Positions 60,001 through 64,000 of a stretch of DNA of 64,000 nt are shown here, one piece after another; the stretch's first letter is position 1, and every line of letters starts with the position of its first letter. A program made the translations under genes and the position numbers. The DNA comes from Apostichopus japonicus. Its lineage: Eukaryota; Echinodermata; Holothuroidea; Aspidochirotida; Stichopodidae. The notes below the pieces were generated by a model, which was given only the letters and a program-made list of their open reading frames with translations, ran no database searches and was not told where the DNA came from. The DNA lies in the NCBI RefSeq assembly GCF_037975245.1, contig NC_092576.1:632501-696500 (forward strand), given 5' to 3'.

Positions 60001-61314
60001 TTCAAACACACAAGTGCATTGATTAAAACAAAGACTTTATTGCTGTGGTTGCAGGAACTGGATTTCAGTCTAGTAGTCACTCACCAGGTTTGTCTTTATC
60101 ACAGTCTGCTAACTGTGGCTTTTTATGTTAGGAGTTTTTCTTCAGAGCACATGTCACCTTTGATTTGTAAAAAAAGTCCTGAAATTCAGGGAGTTAAAAT
60201 TTACTGTCTAAAGATAATTTAAAAAGATTTTTTTTAACTTCAATCGTCAATGTGGGTGTCAATTAAGGGAATAAGGAGGTATTGATGCAACTTTGATAAA
60301 TGATAGTTGACTGCATCCAAATTAAACCAAGGCCTAGGCTATACTTTTGAAGAAGAAAAAATTAGGCTGAATTCATGTTAGCCTAAAAAGGCTAGGCCAA
60401 TGCTGACAATTAACACAAACCAAGATCATTTAACCATTTGGGCACTTGTTTATGGCATACTAAAAGGGTCTATATAATTAGGCCTGTATGTGTACACAAC
60501 CCACAAGTTGCCAATGAGTATAGACCTAGCCTAACTAGTTAAGGCCTAGGCTACTTTGTTTTCCATAGACCTAGTTTAATTGGGCCTTATACTGTGCCAT
60601 ATCATGTAATGTGCTATAACAGTTGTAGTAATAGCAAGAATGGTCCAGGTCTAACTAAGCCCAGGCTTAACTTATGCTTCGGGCTTAACTAAGGATTAGG
60701 GCTTTACGTGATGCCTAGAGGTTAGCCCACCCTTTTACATTAAACTAAAAGTGATACTTTTTTAGGCTAGGCATATCCTAGGCATACAATAACTAGGAAT
60801 TAGGATAACTATATGTGCGACTGAAACTGCCATGCCTATGATTAGGAGAGCTGGCATAATGAAATCGAATTTGTGGATCGTAAAACGAGAGAGAATAGCC
60901 ATGCATGTAATTACAGAAACCAGTCTGAACGTAAAATTCTCGCATTGCTTGTACATTACTCGTATTACACTAGGGCCTATGGCTAGTATGGGCCTAGGCT
61001 ACACAGACTTTTTTTCATTAGATTTCCATCTTGTTCTTTCTACTTCCAAAAATTCCTCTTCTTTTATGGTCAGTCGGATAATCAAACAACAATATCCATG
61101 TTCTGACCGATTGCAGCATCCCCAGCACCATTTCTTTCATAATTTCGTACTTTTTTCGTGTACACAAACGATAGTCTATACACTGTGAGTATGCGTGTCG
61201 TCTGCTATAAAGTTTTCAAGTGGACCTATTTTACCACCCTGTGTGGGCGTTTTCCCTCTCGACCAATCCAAATCGGTTACATGGTTGGCCAAACTCTCTC
61301 TATATACGGCTCTG
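57079..61314 (-). mobile_element. outer-family DNA transposon without the inner insertion (TSD AATGTAAG)
   Basis: The terminal repeat CAGAGCCGTATATAGAGAGA starts at 57079 and its mirror ends at 61314. AATGTAAG flanks both ends (57071-57078, 61315-61322). Read in reverse it follows 17118-20900 then 27336-27751 with no gap, so it is the empty-site relative of the interrupted copy. Differences include a segment absent here (18125-18510 of the other copy) and one extra here (about 59060-59460). 4,236 bp; no transposase recognised. Confidence 0.92.
57548..57893 (+). pseudogene. CR1-like LINE 3' tail inside the transposon
   Basis: Same fragment as 20498-20845, in the orientation expected for the inverted copy: NGLPEKV-type sequence, then AGTCCCCATT-complement and TAAACTAAAC repeats near 57893. 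Confidence 0.8.
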
Positions 61315-61456
61315 AATGTAAGCTAACAAGAGCGCCCTCGACTAATATTTATTTGTTCCTTGGCCACATTTGCATGCCATTTTAATCACGGGACATTTTA
61401 AATCGGGCAAGACTATAAACAATAGTGAGTAAGTTATAAGTCAACGTGGCCTCCCA

Positions 61457-62150
61457 CTGTGGCGTAGCCAACATTCAATTATTAGGGGGGGGGGCAAGAT
61501 TTTTCTTAAGAGGGGTTGATGGTAGGAATTACCAAGAAATATATGTATTAACGGGCACCTCGTCTGCACAAATACACATCTAATGGTTCAGTGGAACATA
61601 ACACACTTTCACTTAATTTACCTCTATTGCGGAGACAGTCGTCGTGGTTTCTGCATAATTCCGCACAATATGAAAAGGATACAGTGAATAAATTAGCTAC
61701 TCTAATTCACAACATGCCCAGATTCCCACAGAAACAAGTTTCACTAGGCCTATAGAACCTATACGTGCAGTGAAAATTCTCCACAAGTGGCATCATTGGT
61801 CGCTGAAAATAAACATGGGTTGCTAGCGTTAGTGTGTAACGGTTATACAACTGGCCAAATTATTGGCGCTTATTCTGTAGGACGATATTGATCAACGGTC
61901 TCCGTATGTGGGTATGATGAAGGCCCAAAATGTATAATATCTAGGTCTGATTACCAAGTTCTGACCTTACATGAAGTATGAACATGAGCCCTGAGGTATG
62001 AATACTTGTGATCAGAACTCGAAAAAATGTTAAAAGAAGTATAATTTTGAATACATCACTGGATCTCATTTGGGGGGGGGGGGGGCAAGACTGTAGCACA
62101 AAGCAAATTTGAAGAAGAAAAAAACCTGGCTCCCTCTGGCTACGCCACTG
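61457..62150 (+). mobile_element. hAT-like element (TSD GCCTCCCA/C)
   Basis: Left end CTGTGGCGTAGCCA, right end the reverse complement of CAGTGGCGTAGCCA. Flanks GCCTCCCA (61449-61456) and GCCTCCCC (62151-62158) match at 7 of 8. Poly-G tracts just inside both ends. 694 bp, non-coding. Confidence 0.85.
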
Positions 62151-62158
62151 GCCTCCCC

Positions 62159-62639
62159 TAGCTGTATATATAGACTCGGAATGATATCATAATTATCTAC
62201 CCTTTAATTCTCCTCTCAATCCCTACAATAATGCATTTGATCGTCGTGATCATTGCATCAATGGATCCAGCTAGTCCAATTCTATCACAAACAGTATTTT
62301 TATCGATTTTTATGACGTTATATTGTGGAGCGGTATTTTGCGCCAATGTAAACTTTGCCCGACTGGCTTAAAATTCTATATTTAAATAATAAAGACAAAG
62401 CTCAGTTTTTCAATGTCATATCGATTGCCTCCGACCTCTGGTAATTTTTTTATTATATTTTTAAAATTTGTGTATGTCTTTTTTAACATGCCGCCTTTTA
62501 TTCAAGTATAAGAAAAGATGTGAACCTTAAAGGTCAAGTGACACGTAATAGATTTCCTTCAAACTTGCACAAATTGAGAAGCTACATATCAAAACCCTAT
62601 ACTCCAAATTTTGAGTTCCACGATTGTTTCTTTGCTGTT
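62159..62639. other. intergenic, no gene seen
   Basis: AT-rich, no motif recognised. Confidence 0.45.
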
Positions 62640-62647
62640 TTAATTAA

Positions 62648-63015
62648 CAGTGGCGTAGGAAGGTACTTTTGAGTGGAGGGCTGAAGACTGATGGCCGGCC
62701 TGGGGGAGGGGTCTAAGGGGAGGGGGTGTCCCCCTCCCCTTTGGAATTTTTTTGCATTTCCAGGTGGCCTCAGATGCAATTTGGTGCAATATAGCACACT
62801 TCAACACCCAATCCATTTTGTAAATAATTTTGCATTTTTACCTGGCCTTATAGATGCAATTTGGTGCTCCAAATGAGATTTTTTTCTCAATTGGAAATGA
62901 AAAAGGGGTTTTCTGACTCGCGGAGCGGGGGGTGGAATGATACTTCCGCCCCCACCCCCATATTTTTCACTGGGGGGCTGGCGCCCCCCCCAGCCCCCCG
63001 GTTCCTACGTCCTTG
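62648..63015 (+). mobile_element. hAT-like element, 368 bp (TSD TTAATTAA)
   Basis: Left end CAGTGGCGTAGGAAGG, right end the reverse complement of CAAGGACGTAGGAACC. TTAATTAA flanks both ends (62640-62647, 63016-63023). G/C-rich interior with runs of G and C near both ends. Non-coding. Confidence 0.9.
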
Positions 63016-63167
63016 TTAATTAAGTTAATAACCAAGCTAATTCCGTAAGATAAAGACGTCACGGGGGGAACCGCCAATGTTACCAAAACTAAGTAGGCAT
63101 AATATGCTAACCAAGATCAAAGCCGTAAACAATACGTCACGGACAGTAAACAAAATATCATATGAGA

Positions 63168-64000
63168 ATGGGTGCACAGCAGTACAAGAAAGTTTCGTGT
63201 TCGTCAAACACTGTATACAGCGATAGCTTAGTACCAGTACACTCAGCCAGCCTAGCTGCCAAAGTAAAGATTGGCTTGGACCTTCGAGCGAATTCTTATG
63301 TGTGCAGTGCGCACTTAACTAGTTAAAGTTTCGTTTCCTATCGCCTATCCGCGCAACTTGGACTTGGAACACCAACAGCTCCCCGTCTACAAGACAATGC
63401 CGTTCCTTCTCTATTTGGAGAAAGTATCGTCAAATCTCTCGGAGATATAGAAACAAGTAGACCAGTAATTGCGAAGCTGGATCGGAAAAGAGTAGGTGTA
63501 TTTTCTGGCCTAGGCCTACTACAAGGACTAACTTAGTATTATTACTAACTTACAGTAGGCTAATTCTGATAATTTCGATCAGTTAGTTAGGCCCTAAATT
63601 AGGTATGGCGACGATAAAGTTAGGCGTAGGCTAGGGCTCATTTGATCAGTGGTACATCATGAAGAATCCAGAATGACAAGCATCAGATGTTTACATGTCA
63701 TTTTGCCCAATAATGTGCTCCCACCTATCTTCATACTCAGTCATGGCTCAAATGTTACCAGTAAATGACATCCTTATATTTTGCCATTTTGGTGGTAGGG
63801 CTGCAGTTTTGTTACAAGAGGAAACGCTTGTGACAGGTGCACATGCTTTCAAAAAAATCAAACTGCTTTTCTTAAATGAACTTTCATAACTTCCTTGTTA
63901 TTTTCTTTTCCAATTTTCACTACTTAGATTAATCTAGAAGCTGTTCCTCAACCAACTGCAGTGAAAATACAAAGGCAGGATTCTGCAGAATGTACATCTC
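63168..64000 (+). CDS. THAP-like gene start, two exons, runs off the window
   Basis: Exon 1 from ATG 63168-63170 to the donor GTAGGT at 63492 (108 codons). Exon 2 from a pyrimidine-rich acceptor ending TACTTAG at 63927; it joins in phase and is open to the window end (INLEAVPQPTAVKIQRQ...). Exon 1 has the second half of a THAP DNA-binding domain: SYVCSAHL (C-x-x-H) and, later, RLQDNAVPSLF (the AVP box). The expected first Cys pair is reduced to one (VSCSSN) and an in-frame TAA lies at 63324-63326, directly after CSAHLTS. The gene is therefore either damaged, started downstream, or spliced in a way I cannot see. Both host transcription factors and P-type transposases carry THAP domains. Confidence 0.4.

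Noticed and set aside
63168..63491. P-element transposase linked to the 8-bp-duplication transposon at 57-61 kb
   Set aside because: THAP domains also occur in host proteins, the exon lies about 1.9 kb outside that transposon with two other elements between, and no transposase core was seen.

Overview
The window looks like repeat-rich nuclear DNA from an animal, probably a marine invertebrate. A deuterostome such as an echinoderm is my guess, from the many TAGGCCTA-rich tracts, the mix of L2-, CR1- and Tx1-like LINEs, an XPG-type DNA transposon and a P2X7-like domain. The species is not proven. There is no bacterial-style operon anywhere, and almost all recognisable coding sequence belongs to mobile elements, most of them broken. 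Host-type coding is limited to a P2X7-like domain fragment (7.4-7.8 kb, +), an immunoglobulin-domain first exon (34.1-34.4 kb, -), and the start of a THAP-like gene at the right edge (63.2-64 kb, +).  Layout, left to right. 0.1-1.3 kb is one arm of a long-range inverted repeat whose partner is at 16.1-17.1 kb. 2.3-6.2 kb is a near-identical tandem duplication carrying an antisense LINE; one copy has lost 752 bp of the reverse transcriptase. 6.2-12 kb is mostly anonymous. 12-15 kb has a minisatellite, an L2-like LINE (+) and a Tx1/L1-like LINE tail (-).  The centrepiece is 17118-27751. This is a non-autonomous DNA transposon with an 8-bp target duplication, split by a second, 6.4-kb transposon (20901-27332). 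The inner one encodes a roughly 1,500-residue protein with an XPG/FEN-like nuclease layout and a C-terminal CXC cysteine cluster, and resembles the Academ superfamily. A second outer copy, 57079-61314, lacks the insert, so it works as a natural empty site and fixes the inner element's boundaries and 3-bp duplication.  28.6-31.5 kb is a hAT-like element with an L2-like LINE inside. 33-34.1 kb is a large AT-cored palindrome ending a few bases inside the intron after the Ig exon. 37.9-43.4 kb is a four-level nest: Ty3/Gypsy remnant, CR1 LINE, hAT-like element, hAT-like element. 43.5-49 kb has LINE fragments and tandem repeats. 49.4-52.5 and 53.5-54.7 kb are two DNA transposons with 4-bp target duplications. 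Both are studded with variants of one 14-bp motif skeleton (GTCNCGTNNGTNAC); I consider this the most unusual signal in the window. They sit in, or next to, arrays of a roughly 145-bp GACC-rich satellite. 56.7-61.3 kb holds two ends of the outer transposon family facing each other across a shared 8-bp duplication. 61.4-63 kb has two more hAT-like elements.  Taken together the region is a layered record of insertions. Most boundaries were fixed from terminal inverted repeats plus target-site duplications read directly in the sequence; family names come from remembered motifs and no database search was possible.
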